Source: CAZAFN01 sp964484795 | GTDB taxonomy: Bacteria; Pseudomonadota; Alphaproteobacteria; Methylaequorales; Methylaequoraceae | Assembly: GCA_964484795.1 (NCBI GenBank) | Contig: CAZAFN010000009.1 | Coordinates: 1-47,008, forward strand | DNA: 47,008 nucleotides | Reading direction: 5' to 3' | Part shown: piece by piece, positions 1 through 8,340 of the stretch | Position numbering within the stretch: position 1 is the stretch's first letter | Layout: the number at the start of each line of letters is the position of its first letter | Made by a program: the position numbers and the translations under genes | Notes under the pieces: generated by a model | The model's database searches: none | What the model saw: only the letters and a program-made list of their open reading frames with translations | Told to the model about the DNA's origin: nothing

Positions 1-1349
1 AATCCTCCTCCGTACATCGTAAAAATTATCATTGAGGCAGCATAAAACAAAACAAGATAAGTCACTAATGGATCTACACTCACTGCTTTTGCAGAAAAAG
101 GTATAGAAAGATATAAAAGAATTCCAAGTGAAAAGAATATGAAATATGTTGTTTTTCTGCCAATAAAATCAGACATTGAAGCCCAAAAAATTCTTCCAAC
201 CATATTAAACACACTTATCATCAAGACATAAGTCCCTGCAAAACTTGCCGTAACTAATGCCGGCAAACTTGGTGTAAAAATTTCAATCATCATCGTCTTG
301 GCAACACCAATAACGCCAATTCCAGCAGTTACATTAAAACACAAAACTATCCACAAAAAATAAAATTGAGGTGTCTTGAGTGCTTGATCTATGTGAACAT
401 GGTTTTTTGTTATTAACCTCGTCTTTTTTGAATCTTCTGGAGGTGTCCATCCTTCAGGTTTCCAACCTTCTGCAGGAACTCTGTAAGAGAATGCAGCTAT
501 TGTCATAATGAGAAAATAGACTACACCAAGAAACAAAAATGTTTGCGCTGCTCCACTTGAACCAGAACCAACAATATAAACACCTGGGTCTCCAGGAACT
601 ATCATTTTGGCTATGTCATTAGCAGTTACAACAACTACTTCCATCTTTTCACCCATATTTTCAACAAATCTTCTGCCACCCTCTGTAATTAAATTAACGG
701 TTTCTGAACTTCCTAAATATTCTGGAGCCTTATAAAAATTTGAAAGCAATCTATCAATGGATAATTTTGCAATCATTGCCCCTCCTCCAAAACCCATAAT
801 AGCCATTCCGGTTGCCATACCTCGTCTATCTGGAAACCATCTTATCAGTGTAGATACAGGAGAAACGTAACCGAGTCCAAGGCCAATTCCACCTAACACT
901 CCATACCCAAAATAAAGCAAATAAAGACCTAGGTGTAATACTATAGGATCTCCACTTATCATTGGGATTGAAACGGCAATCTGAAAACCCTTTTCTTGCA
1001 GAAAAATGCCTAACGCACCAATAACAAATCCACCACCCCAACAACATGCAGAAATAAATCCAACCATTCTAGGCCCAACTTCTTCTAACCATTTTCCAGC
1101 ATAAGCTGCTGCCAAACCAAGACTGACGATTGCAACAGAAAAAATCCACACAACTTGACCAAGATTCCAATCATCACCAGAAGAAGTGACAACTCCAAGA
1201 ATTTTTACCAAAGCTGGGTTAAACATACTCCATGCATATACCGAACCAATGCAAAGATGAATGGCTATAGAAGCAGGTGGGACCAACCATCTATTAAAAC
1301 CTGGCTTTGCAACAATATTTCGTTTATGTAACTTATCGTAAAAACTCAT
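1..1349 (-). CDS. OFA-family MFS transporter (oxalate/formate antiporter-like), 3' end cut by the window
   Basis: The reverse strand is open from ATG at 1349 to the window edge (449 codons, no stop), so the C-terminus is missing. The reading is a polytopic membrane protein of the major facilitator superfamily. The stretch GSVYAWSMFNPAL near residue 35 and glycine-rich helices such as GYGVLGGIGLGLGY resemble the oxalate/formate antiporter (OFA) group. A hydrophilic insert around residues 225-265 separates the two halves. The start overlaps the mobA stop as ATGA, so it is translationally coupled to mobA and lies in one transcript with fdhD. That context (FdhD activates formate dehydrogenase, MobA builds its cofactor) points to formate or oxalate transport in the inner membrane. 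Substrate is inference; OFA proteins also carry other small organic anions. Confidence 0.85.
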   Translation of the reverse strand, partial: MSFYDKLHKRNIVAKPGFNRWLVPPASIAIHLCIGSVYAWSMFNPALVKILGVVTSSGDDWNLGQVVWIFSVAIVSLGLAAAYAGKWLEEVGPRMVGFISACCWGGGFVIGALGIFLQEKGFQIAVSIPMISGDPIVLHLGLYLLYFGYGVLGGIGLGLGYVSPVSTLIRWFPDRRGMATGMAIMGFGGGAMIAKLSIDRLLSNFYKAPEYLGSSETVNLITEGGRRFVENMGEKMEVVVVTANDIAKMIVPGDPGVYIVGSGSSGAAQTFLFLGVVYFLIMTIAAFSYRVPAEGWKPEGWTPPEDSKKTRLITKNHVHIDQALKTPQFYFLWIVLCFNVTAGIGVIGVAKTMMIEIFTPSLPALVTASFAGTYVLMISVFNMVGRIFWASMSDFIGRKTTYFIFFSLGILLYLSIPFSAKAVSVDPLVTYLVLFYAASMIIFTMYGGG

Positions 1350-1981
1350 ACAATCTTTCCTTTAAAGAATTTTAAAAAAATTTCCTCCGCCTTGATCAAA
1401 TCATCTTGATCATTAACGTTAAAGAAAGGATCATAACCAAAATCTGAAAAGTTTACCACCCTAGTTTTGAAATTTTTTGTAAAATCATCAATTTTTCTAA
1501 TCCCATTTTCAATTGCCTCTTCTAAAAAGGGCTCAAGTTCCAATTTCCACATAGAAAATACAGGATGAATTTTTGAACGGCTCTTTGCCACAACTATCTT
1601 TTCATCTTTAATTTCTGAAAAAAACTGCAAAACTAAATCCTCCGGAAAAAAAGGGGAATCAACTGGAAATGTTACCAACCATTCACTTTCAAGTTGAATT
1701 TTTTTTGCCCATTTCAACCCAGTAAGAACTCCAACTAGCGGACCCAAATTTCCTCGAATACAGTCTGGGATAACATCGTATTTTTTCTCTCCGAAAGAAT
1801 TAAACTTTATGGATTTATTTGAATTGATTGCTAAACAACCAACTTGATTTCTTGCTCTTTTTAAAACCAAATTAATCAGAGTTTTATCTTTTATTTTTTT
1901 TTGAGACTTGTCACACCCCATTCTTCTAGACATTCCACCAGACAAGATTATTCCTAAAATTTTTTTATTTAAATCCTTCAA
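1346..1981 (-). CDS. mobA: Molybdenum cofactor guanylyltransferase MobA
   Basis: MobA transfers GMP from GTP to molybdopterin, making the guanine dinucleotide cofactor used by formate dehydrogenases and related enzymes. The N-terminal nucleotide-binding signature LSGGMSRRMGCDKS is clear, and the following FPVDSPFF matches the metal-binding part of the nucleotidyltransferase fold. About 211 residues is the usual length. I place the start at TTG 1981, which has GGAG ten bases upstream and leaves only a 17-base overlap with fdhD. The frame is open to a TTG at 2032, but that adds a non-conserved leader. The stop overlaps the transporter start (ATGA). Operon order is fdhD-mobA-transporter. Confidence 0.9.
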   Translation of the reverse strand: MKDLNKKILGIILSGGMSRRMGCDKSQKKIKDKTLINLVLKRARNQVGCLAINSNKSIKFNSFGEKKYDVIPDCIRGNLGPLVGVLTGLKWAKKIQLESEWLVTFPVDSPFFPEDLVLQFFSEIKDEKIVVAKSRSKIHPVFSMWKLELEPFLEEAIENGIRKIDDFTKNFKTRVVNFSDFGYDPFFNVNDQDDLIKAEEIFLKFFKGKIV

Positions 1982-2768
1982 CTCTATTCTCTCCAGAAAG
2001 AACAAAAAATTTCTTCCCCTTAGCTCTTCCAATTAAGGTTAAATTGGCTCTCCTAGCCAAATGAATTCCCCAAGCCGTAAACCCTGACCTGGAAATTACA
2101 ATTGGGATCATCATTTGGACTGACTTAATAACCATTTCACTTGTCAATCTTCCAGTAGTATAAAAAATTTTGTCTGAGGCGTTAATTTTTTTTAACATCA
2201 TATAACCTGCAATCTTATCAATGGCATTATGTCTCCCAACATCTTCCATATAGATCAAAGGTTTGTTTTTTTTGCATAGCACACAACCATGAATGGCTCC
2301 AGCCTTAAGATATAAACTTGGGGTTAAATTTATTTTTTTTGATAATTCATATATCCAAGGAACTTTTATTTTAGATTTAACTTTTAATTTTTTCTTTTCA
2401 AAACTTTCCATTACATCTCCAAAGGCCGTGCCTTGAGCACATCCAGATGTAATTGTTTTTTTCTTCAATTTTTCTTGATAATTCGTTGTTTTTTTTGTTC
2501 TTACAACGATTGTTTTTAAATCTTCTTCAAAATCAATAGATTCAATTTGTGTTTTTTTAGATATCATATTCTGATTTAAAAGGTAGCCGACTGCCAAAAA
2601 CTCAGGATAATCTCCAATTGTCATCATTGTCACAATTTCCTGATCATTTAAATATAAAGTCAATGGATGCTCTTCTATAACATCTATTTTTTTTCTCTTA
2701 AAATCTTCATTGAATCCAAAAATTTTTCTTGTTAGTCTTAGATCGTCAACATTTGGCTTAATTTTCAT
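1965..2768 (-). CDS. fdhD: Formate dehydrogenase accessory sulfurtransferase FdhD
   Basis: FdhD carries sulfur from a cysteine desulfurase to the molybdenum cofactor of formate dehydrogenase, which is inactive without it. The 267-residue product has the family block EDVGRHNAIDKIAG (about 176-189), TTGRLTSEMV and a C-terminal ISRSGFTAWG. The loop that holds the CxxC pair in the E. coli protein reads TSGCAQG here. Cys110 is kept but the second position is Gly113. A separate CVLC sits at 162-165. I believe this single-Cys loop also occurs in other FdhD proteins, but could not check. It is first gene of the minus-strand operon and diverges from moaA across an 88-base gap. The formate dehydrogenase subunits are not in the window. 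Confidence 0.92.
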   Translation of the reverse strand: MKIKPNVDDLRLTRKIFGFNEDFKRKKIDVIEEHPLTLYLNDQEIVTMMTIGDYPEFLAVGYLLNQNMISKKTQIESIDFEEDLKTIVVRTKKTTNYQEKLKKKTITSGCAQGTAFGDVMESFEKKKLKVKSKIKVPWIYELSKKINLTPSLYLKAGAIHGCVLCKKNKPLIYMEDVGRHNAIDKIAGYMMLKKINASDKIFYTTGRLTSEMVIKSVQMMIPIVISRSGFTAWGIHLARRANLTLIGRAKGKKFFVLSGENRVEGFK

Positions 2769-2803
2769 TTTAGAAAAATTTTTTTTTCGAGAATTATATG
2801 TGT

Positions 2804-2832
2804 TTGTTAATTAATGTTATTAATATTACAAT
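2804..2832 (+). promoter_or_regulatory. Candidate sigma70 promoter for moaA
   Basis: TTGTTA at 2804-2809 and TACAAT at 2827-2832 are separated by 17 bases, within the 88-base gap between fdhD and moaA. Transcription would begin near 2839, about 18 bases before the moaA ATG. In sequence this AT-rich, chance matches are common, so spacing and position are the only support. Confidence 0.4.
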
Positions 2833-2856
2833 AATAAACCACAAAAATTAATAGAT

Positions 2857-3837
2857 ATGTTAGATAGTTTTGGACGAACGATAGATTACCTCAGACTCTC
2901 AATTACAGATAGATGCGATCTTAGATGTAAATATTGTATGCCTGAAAAACCTGTCTTCTACAAAAAATCAAGTTTCCTATCTCTTAAACAACTAAAAGTT
3001 TTGTCTAGAATACTTATAAAGTTAGGAATAAAAAAAATCAGAATAACTGGTGGAGAACCCCTGGTTAGAAAGGATATTTTAGAGTACTTGGAGTTTCTTC
3101 ATAAACAAAAAGTTAATAACCTTCTTAATGAGATTCTTATGACAACTAATGGAACTCAGTTAAAAAAACACGCGAAAAGCATTTCAAACTTTGGGATAAA
3201 AAGGTTGAATGTATCAATTGATTCAATAATACCTGAGAAGTATAATTTTATAACTAATGGAGGAAGTTTAGAAAAAGTTCTTAATGGAATTGAAGAAGCA
3301 AAAAAAAATGGGATTGAAATAAAAATAAATACCGTGTTACTAAAAAACTTTAATGAAGATGAAGTTTTGGATATAGCAAAGTGGTGTGCAACAAATAATT
3401 TAAAACTATCTTTTATTGAAGTAATGCCGATTGGAAATTTACAAATATCAAGGACCAATCAATATTTACCTGTTTCTTTTGCAAAAAAAATTGTTGATGA
3501 TAATTTAGGGTTAGTAATAAGCGATTTTACAACCAATGGCCCTTCAAAGTATTTTAGAACCCTAAAATTCAATTCTACCATTGGTTTTATTTCTCCAATC
3601 TCAAACCATTTCTGTCCAACATGTAATAGAATTAGAATAACAAGTAGTGGAATTCTCTATCCTTGCCTAGGAGATAATAATTATGTTGATCTCAAACCCT
3701 ATCTTGAAAAACACAACATAAAATCATTAATAAGAATTCTTGAGAAAATAATCTTTAAAAAACCTGAAAAACACCATTTTAAAATTAATGAAAAAAAATC
3801 TGACATTTCAAGGTTTATGAATACTACAGGAGGATAG
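2857..3837 (+). CDS. moaA: GTP 3',8-cyclase MoaA (radical SAM)
   Basis: MoaA performs the first step of molybdenum cofactor synthesis, the radical SAM cyclisation of GTP, with MoaC acting next. Cys20, Cys24 and Cys27 form the CxxxCxxC cluster site. A C-terminal second cluster site is seen in FCPTCNRIRIT followed by a Cys in LYPCLG. The protein ends in the conserved Gly-Gly tail. At 326 residues it has normal length, and the TGGEPL radical SAM motif is present. It leads a plus-strand run in which nadK follows two bases after the stop, and it diverges from fdhD-mobA, which use the same cofactor pathway. moaC, moaE and moaD are not in the window. Confidence 0.97.
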   Translation: MLDSFGRTIDYLRLSITDRCDLRCKYCMPEKPVFYKKSSFLSLKQLKVLSRILIKLGIKKIRITGGEPLVRKDILEYLEFLHKQKVNNLLNEILMTTNGTQLKKHAKSISNFGIKRLNVSIDSIIPEKYNFITNGGSLEKVLNGIEEAKKNGIEIKINTVLLKNFNEDEVLDIAKWCATNNLKLSFIEVMPIGNLQISRTNQYLPVSFAKKIVDDNLGLVISDFTTNGPSKYFRTLKFNSTIGFISPISNHFCPTCNRIRITSSGILYPCLGDNNYVDLKPYLEKHNIKSLIRILEKIIFKKPEKHHFKINEKKSDISRFMNTTGG

Positions 3838-3839
3838 AA

Positions 3840-4601
3840 TTGCAAAAAGTTGGATTCGTTTCCTCTGAAAAGCCTGAAGCAAAAAAATCATTAAGTTTGC
3901 TAAAAAAAATTTACAAAAATGTACCTCCTGAAAAAGCAGATGTGATTGTTGCACTGGGAGGAGATGGAACAGTATTAAAATCATTACACAAATATTTAAA
4001 TAAAAAAATTCCAATATATGGAATGAATAGAGGTAACATAGGTTTTTTGATGAACCAATATTCTGAAAAGAATCTAGAAAAAAGATTAGATGAAGCAATC
4101 CCATACAAGTTATACCCTTTAAAAATCAAATGTCTTGATAAAAATGGTAAAACAACTAAGGGGCTTGCATTTAACGATGTTTCAATGATTAGAAGTAGTT
4201 CCAAAATTGCAAAAATTAAAATTAAAGTTAATGGAAATAACAGATTAAATGAATTTGTTGGGGATGGTTGTTTAATTTCAACCCCGGCAGGAAGTTCCGC
4301 GTATAATCTTTCACTTAGAGGACCAGTTCTTCCTGTAAATGCACAAATACTTGCTCTTACTCCGATAAGTCCTTACAGACCAAGAAGATGGAGGGGAGCC
4401 TTGTTAAATAATAATGCTCAAATCGAGTTGCTAGCTTTAGAACCAGATAGAAGACCTGTTCGAGTGGAAGCAGATTTCATAGAATTTAAGAATATTAAGA
4501 AACTCGAAATCAAGTTAGACAAAGATTTCTTTATGAATCTTCTTTTTGACCCTGGTCATAATTTGGAAGAAAGAATCATAAACGAACAATTTAACAATTA
4601 A
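3840..4601 (+). CDS. nadK: NAD kinase
   Basis: NadK phosphorylates NAD to NADP. The diagnostic GGDGT motif is at residues 40-44, followed by YGMNRGNIGFL. The second block, GDGCLISTPAGSSAYNLS, forms the nucleotide site. The start is TTG at 3840 with a strong AGGAGG eight bases upstream, inside the end of moaA. The first residues, VGFVSSEKPEA, fit the short alphaproteobacterial form. Length is 253 residues. It is tightly packed between moaA (gap 2) and argE (gap 4), so it is probably cotranscribed with them; no functional link beyond general metabolism is evident. Confidence 0.96.
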   Translation: MQKVGFVSSEKPEAKKSLSLLKKIYKNVPPEKADVIVALGGDGTVLKSLHKYLNKKIPIYGMNRGNIGFLMNQYSEKNLEKRLDEAIPYKLYPLKIKCLDKNGKTTKGLAFNDVSMIRSSSKIAKIKIKVNGNNRLNEFVGDGCLISTPAGSSAYNLSLRGPVLPVNAQILALTPISPYRPRRWRGALLNNNAQIELLALEPDRRPVRVEADFIEFKNIKKLEIKLDKDFFMNLLFDPGHNLEERIINEQFNN

Positions 4602-4605
4602 GAAT

Positions 4606-5742
4606 ATGAATTCTGAGAAACTACTATCTAAACTCATTTCTTATCCAACAATCAGTGAAACAAGCAACAAAGAAATTATAGATTTTATATCAAGTTATCT
4701 TCTAAGGTTTGGCATAAAATCAAAAAAAATTGAGGGAAACCATTCTCAGTATAATCTTTACTGTCGAATTGGCCCACCCACTGAAGGAGGGATAATGTTT
4801 TCTGGTCACACGGATGTTGTGCCAGTAGAAGGTCAAAAATGGTCCAAAAAACCATTTAAATTAACTTCAGTTAAAAATAAATTATATGGAAGAGGCACAT
4901 CAGATATGAAAGGGTTTATTGCTGTTGTTTTGTCAATTATTCCGAAGATAAAAATAAAAGAGCTAAAGAAACCCATTCATCTTGTTTTTTCTTACGATGA
5001 AGAAATAGGATGCGTTGGAATTCAAAAATTAATCCCTTTTTTTAAAAAAATAAGCCCTAAACCAAAGTTTTGCATAGTTGGGGAACCGACTGAAATGAAG
5101 TTGATTAATCAACATAAAGGAAAAAAAAATTTTTCTGTTATTTTCAATGGTCTAGAATCTCATTCTTCGTTAATTAATGATGGTGTAAATGCAATCAATT
5201 ACTCCGCTGAATTCATCAAATACCTTGAAACCATTCAAAACAGTCTCAAAAAGAAGAATTGTGAAAAAAGCTTTTATCCAGAATACCCAACAATTAATGT
5301 TGGCACAATATCTGGAGGTGTTGCAGTTAATATAATACCTAACAAATGTGAAATTGAATTTGAAATCAGGGATACACCAAAATTAAATACACGGAAGTTA
5401 TTGAAAAAGATTGAGGTGTATCTAAAAAAATTACAAAATAAAATGAAAAAAAAATCACCCTTATGTTCAATTAAAATTACTCAAAAAAATAACTTTCCAC
5501 CTCTTAAAACAAATCAAAATAAAGAAATAATATCTCTATGTCTAAATTCTCTGAAGGCAAATTCATTAAATACAGTAAGTTTTGGAACAGAAGCAGGAGT
5601 TTTTAATGATCTGGGTTTTCAAACAGTTGTTTGTGGACCCGGAAGTATAAAACAAGCTCACAAACCTGATGAATTCATAGAAAAAAAACAAATGGTTGAA
5701 TGTCATTTTTTTTTAGAAGAAATTGTAAAGAAATTGTATTAG
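4606..5742 (+). CDS. argE: Acetylornithine deacetylase (M20 metallopeptidase family)
   Basis: This 378-residue M20 enzyme most resembles ArgE, which removes acetate from N-acetylornithine in arginine synthesis. Metal-site motifs are intact: SGHTDVVP, GRGTSDMKGF, the catalytic glutamates in SYDEEIGC, EPT, and a late GTEAGVF. The central dimerisation domain is present. DapE (succinyl-diaminopimelate desuccinylase) is the main alternative, but the N-terminal LISYPTISETSN and the GTEAG block fit ArgE better. Its stop codon is immediately followed by the queA ATG, so it lies in the same run as the queuosine genes, probably without a pathway link. Confidence 0.9.
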   Translation: MNSEKLLSKLISYPTISETSNKEIIDFISSYLLRFGIKSKKIEGNHSQYNLYCRIGPPTEGGIMFSGHTDVVPVEGQKWSKKPFKLTSVKNKLYGRGTSDMKGFIAVVLSIIPKIKIKELKKPIHLVFSYDEEIGCVGIQKLIPFFKKISPKPKFCIVGEPTEMKLINQHKGKKNFSVIFNGLESHSSLINDGVNAINYSAEFIKYLETIQNSLKKKNCEKSFYPEYPTINVGTISGGVAVNIIPNKCEIEFEIRDTPKLNTRKLLKKIEVYLKKLQNKMKKKSPLCSIKITQKNNFPPLKTNQNKEIISLCLNSLKANSLNTVSFGTEAGVFNDLGFQTVVCGPGSIKQAHKPDEFIEKKQMVECHFFLEEIVKKLY

Positions 5743-6792
5743 ATGCATTTAGATCAATTTAACTACAAAATCCCTAATGATTTAATTGCCATATACCCAA
5801 TAAAACCTCGTGATAGTTCAAAAATAGTAATTGTTGAAAAAAACTTCAAAATAAAAAATTTTTATGAAATTGTAAACTTTTTAAACCCAAATGATGCATT
5901 GGTATTTAATAACACCAAAGTTATAAAAGCTCGTTTAGATGGTTTTATTTCACAAGGAAAAATTTCCGTAAATTTAAACAGACAAATTAAAAATAAAAAT
6001 GTTTTATGGACAGCCTTTATCAAGTCCAATAAAAAACCAAGAAAAAAAGACGTAATAAGGTTTTCTAAAAACTTTTATGCAATAATCATCGACATTATTC
6101 AAAATAACAATACCAAAGAATATTTACTATCCTTTGAGTGCAGTCATAAAACATTTAAAAAAAACCTTGATATATTTGGGAAAGTACCACTACCTCCATA
6201 TATAAACAAAAAAAGGGTAGATGAGTTTTCTGACTTAGAAGACTATCAGTCTATACTTGCAAAAAAAAACGGGGCAGTTGCAGCCCCAACAGCTAGTCTG
6301 CATTTTACAAAAAAATTACTAACAAAAATAAAGAATAAAAAAATCCAGATAATTAACATTACTTTACATATAAATGGAGGCACTTTTATTCCAATCAAAA
6401 CTAAAAATATTAATAATCATAAAATGCATTTCGAATTTGGTGAAATTACAGAAAATGCTGCCAACAAAATTAACACCACAAAAAAAAATGGAGGAAGAAT
6501 AGTTGCAGTTGGCACAACCGTACTTAGACTTTTAGAATCAGCAAAAGATTCAAAGGGCCATATAAAACCTTTCAAGGGTGAAACAAACATATTTATTAAA
6601 CCAGGGTGGAAAGTCAATACAGTTGATGGTTTTATAACAAATTTTCATACTCCCAAATCATCACTCTTAGTATTAGTGTGTGCAGTCATAGGAAAAAAAA
6701 TAACAAAAAAATTATATGAATTTGCAATTCAAAATAAACTTAGATTTTTTTCTTATGGTGATGCTTGCCTAATTTGGAATAAAAATGTCTAG
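5743..6792 (+). CDS. queA: S-adenosylmethionine:tRNA ribosyltransferase-isomerase QueA
   Basis: QueA moves the ribosyl part of SAM onto preQ1 already placed in the anticodon of GUN tRNAs, giving epoxyqueuosine. Family blocks seen in order are FNNTKVIKARL, GAVAAPTASLHFT, TLHINGGTFIPI, GTTVLRLLES and a late VDGFITNFHTPKSSLL. The 349-residue length is normal. The gene starts directly after argE and overlaps tgt by 8 bases, so the two successive tRNA-modifying enzymes are coupled. Queuosine acts on tRNA-Asp, Asn, His and Tyr. Confidence 0.97.
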   Translation: MHLDQFNYKIPNDLIAIYPIKPRDSSKIVIVEKNFKIKNFYEIVNFLNPNDALVFNNTKVIKARLDGFISQGKISVNLNRQIKNKNVLWTAFIKSNKKPRKKDVIRFSKNFYAIIIDIIQNNNTKEYLLSFECSHKTFKKNLDIFGKVPLPPYINKKRVDEFSDLEDYQSILAKKNGAVAAPTASLHFTKKLLTKIKNKKIQIINITLHINGGTFIPIKTKNINNHKMHFEFGEITENAANKINTTKKNGGRIVAVGTTVLRLLESAKDSKGHIKPFKGETNIFIKPGWKVNTVDGFITNFHTPKSSLLVLVCAVIGKKITKKLYEFAIQNKLRFFSYGDACLIWNKNV

Positions 6793-7906
6793 TTTTAATT
6801 TTTCGATTGATGGTCTTGATGATCAAGCAAGAGCAGGCACAATACAAACCAAAAATGGAAAAATAAAGACTCCAGTTTTTATGCCTGTGGGAACATTAGG
6901 ATCTGTAAAAGCAGTATTTCCCAGTAGCCTATTAAAACTTAAAATTGATATTATATTGGCTAACACTTATCACCTAATGTTGAGACCTGGTGAAGATTTA
7001 ATAGAAAAAATGGGAGGGTTACATAATTTCATCAATTGGAAAAAACCAATATTAACAGATTCAGGAGGATTTCAAGTTTGGTCTCTTTCAAAGTTACGCA
7101 AAATCTCTGAAGATGGAATTAATTTTAAATCTCATTTAGATGGTAAAAAATATGAATTAACCCCAGAAAGTTCAATGTCAATCCAGGAAAAATTAAACTC
7201 CGACATTTCAATGGTACTTGATGAGTGTACTGAACACCCGACAACTCACCAAAGAGCTAAAGAATCAATGGAATTAAGTATTCGGTGGGCTAAACGTTGC
7301 AAAAATTCTTTTAACAAAAGGAAAGGGTATGGATTGTTCGGAATAATACAAGGAGGTATGTTCAATGATTTAAGAAAAAAATGCTCAGAAGAACTTAATA
7401 AGCTTGATTTTGAAGGCTATGCAATTGGTGGGCTATCTGTAGGAGAAAATCATTGCCAAATGTTAGAAATAATAGAAAATACGATTCACTCTATGCCACA
7501 AGAAAAACCTAGATATCTGATGGGTGTGGGAAGACCTGTTGATATTTTTAAGTCAGTTGAAAAAGGAATTGATATGTTTGATTGTGTTCTTCCTACAAGA
7601 TTTGGTAGAAATGGAAGAGCATTTACAACTTTCGGTGAAATTAATTTGAAAAATTCTAAATTTTGTTCTGATGATAGCCCTCTTGATGAAAATATTGACT
7701 GTGAAGCTTCCAAAAGTTTTTCAAAATCCTATCTTCATCATCTGACAAAAAATAATGAAATTTTGTCATCAATGATTCTTAGTCTTCATAATATTGCATT
7801 TTACAAGAAAATGATGTCTGATATACGAGATTCAATTATTAACAAAAATTTTAAAAAATTAAAAAAAAAATATCTTAGATTCCATGAGAGATTTCAAAAA
7901 ACCTAA
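6785..7906 (+). CDS. tgt: tRNA-guanine transglycosylase Tgt with a reduced zinc site
   Basis: Tgt swaps guanine 34 for preQ1 in GUN tRNAs. The active-site aspartate motif TDSGGFQVWSL, the substrate loop QGGMFNDLR, AIGGLSVGE and the nucleophile region DCVLPTR are all present in 373 residues. The structural zinc site is unusual. Where E. coli has Cys302, Cys304 and Cys307, this protein has Ile304, Cys306 and Ser309 (PLDENIDCEAS), with only the histidine in SLHN also kept. The reading frame there is clean and the following SYLHHL block is conserved. It overlaps queA by 8 bases and queF by 23, so it is part of the queA-tgt-queF unit. Confidence 0.96.
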   Translation: MSSFNFSIDGLDDQARAGTIQTKNGKIKTPVFMPVGTLGSVKAVFPSSLLKLKIDIILANTYHLMLRPGEDLIEKMGGLHNFINWKKPILTDSGGFQVWSLSKLRKISEDGINFKSHLDGKKYELTPESSMSIQEKLNSDISMVLDECTEHPTTHQRAKESMELSIRWAKRCKNSFNKRKGYGLFGIIQGGMFNDLRKKCSEELNKLDFEGYAIGGLSVGENHCQMLEIIENTIHSMPQEKPRYLMGVGRPVDIFKSVEKGIDMFDCVLPTRFGRNGRAFTTFGEINLKNSKFCSDDSPLDENIDCEASKSFSKSYLHHLTKNNEILSSMILSLHNIAFYKKMMSDIRDSIINKNFKKLKKKYLRFHERFQKT

Positions 7907-8339
7907 ATTCCTTGGACAAAAGTCAAGCATACCTAAATCCCCTGACGAAGCCATACTTGATTGTGTCAACAATCCACATCAAGACATTAGCTACTCCATA
8001 AGGCTCTCATCTCCAGAATTCACTAGTATCTGTCCAATAACAGGACAGCCTGATTTTGGTTATATAGTTATAGATTACATTCCAAAAAAATTTATTTTGG
8101 AAAGTAAATCATTCAAAATCTTTTTATTTTCTTTTAGGAACTATGGCGGGTTTCATGAGGACTGTACCATAAAAATTGCCAAAAAAATTATCAAATTTGT
8201 AAAACCAAAATGGTTGCGTGTTGCTGGGTTTTGGAATCCACGAGGTGGAGTTCCAATTGACGTATTTTTTCAAAGTGGAAGTAAACCCGCAAATATTCAT
8301 ATTGAAGAACTAAAGGTTAAACCTTACAAAGGAAGATAA
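7884..8339 (+). CDS. queF: NADPH-dependent 7-cyano-7-deazaguanine reductase QueF
   Basis: QueF reduces the nitrile preQ0 to the amine preQ1, the base that Tgt inserts. The catalytic cysteine is Cys50 in FTSICPITGQPDFG. The QueF signature is ESKSFKIFLFSFRN, and the substrate glutamate/histidine block is GGFHEDC. The 151-residue form is the short unimodular type. I keep the ATG at 7884, inside tgt, because the sequence right after it (FLGQKSSIPKSP) aligns with the start of known short QueF proteins. Its stop lies one base from the converging queD stop. Confidence 0.96.
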   Translation: MRDFKKPKFLGQKSSIPKSPDEAILDCVNNPHQDISYSIRLSSPEFTSICPITGQPDFGYIVIDYIPKKFILESKSFKIFLFSFRNYGGFHEDCTIKIAKKIIKFVKPKWLRVAGFWNPRGGVPIDVFFQSGSKPANIHIEELKVKPYKGR

Positions 8340-8340
8340 A

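Noticed and set aside
826..1047. Open frame on the minus strand inside the transporter gene.
   Set aside because: It is an out-of-frame shadow of the clearly readable OFA-type transporter and has no family features.
3156..3458. A 100-codon open frame antisense to moaA.
   Set aside because: The hydrophobic composition arises from reading A-rich coding sequence backwards, and moaA is complete and conserved on the other strand.
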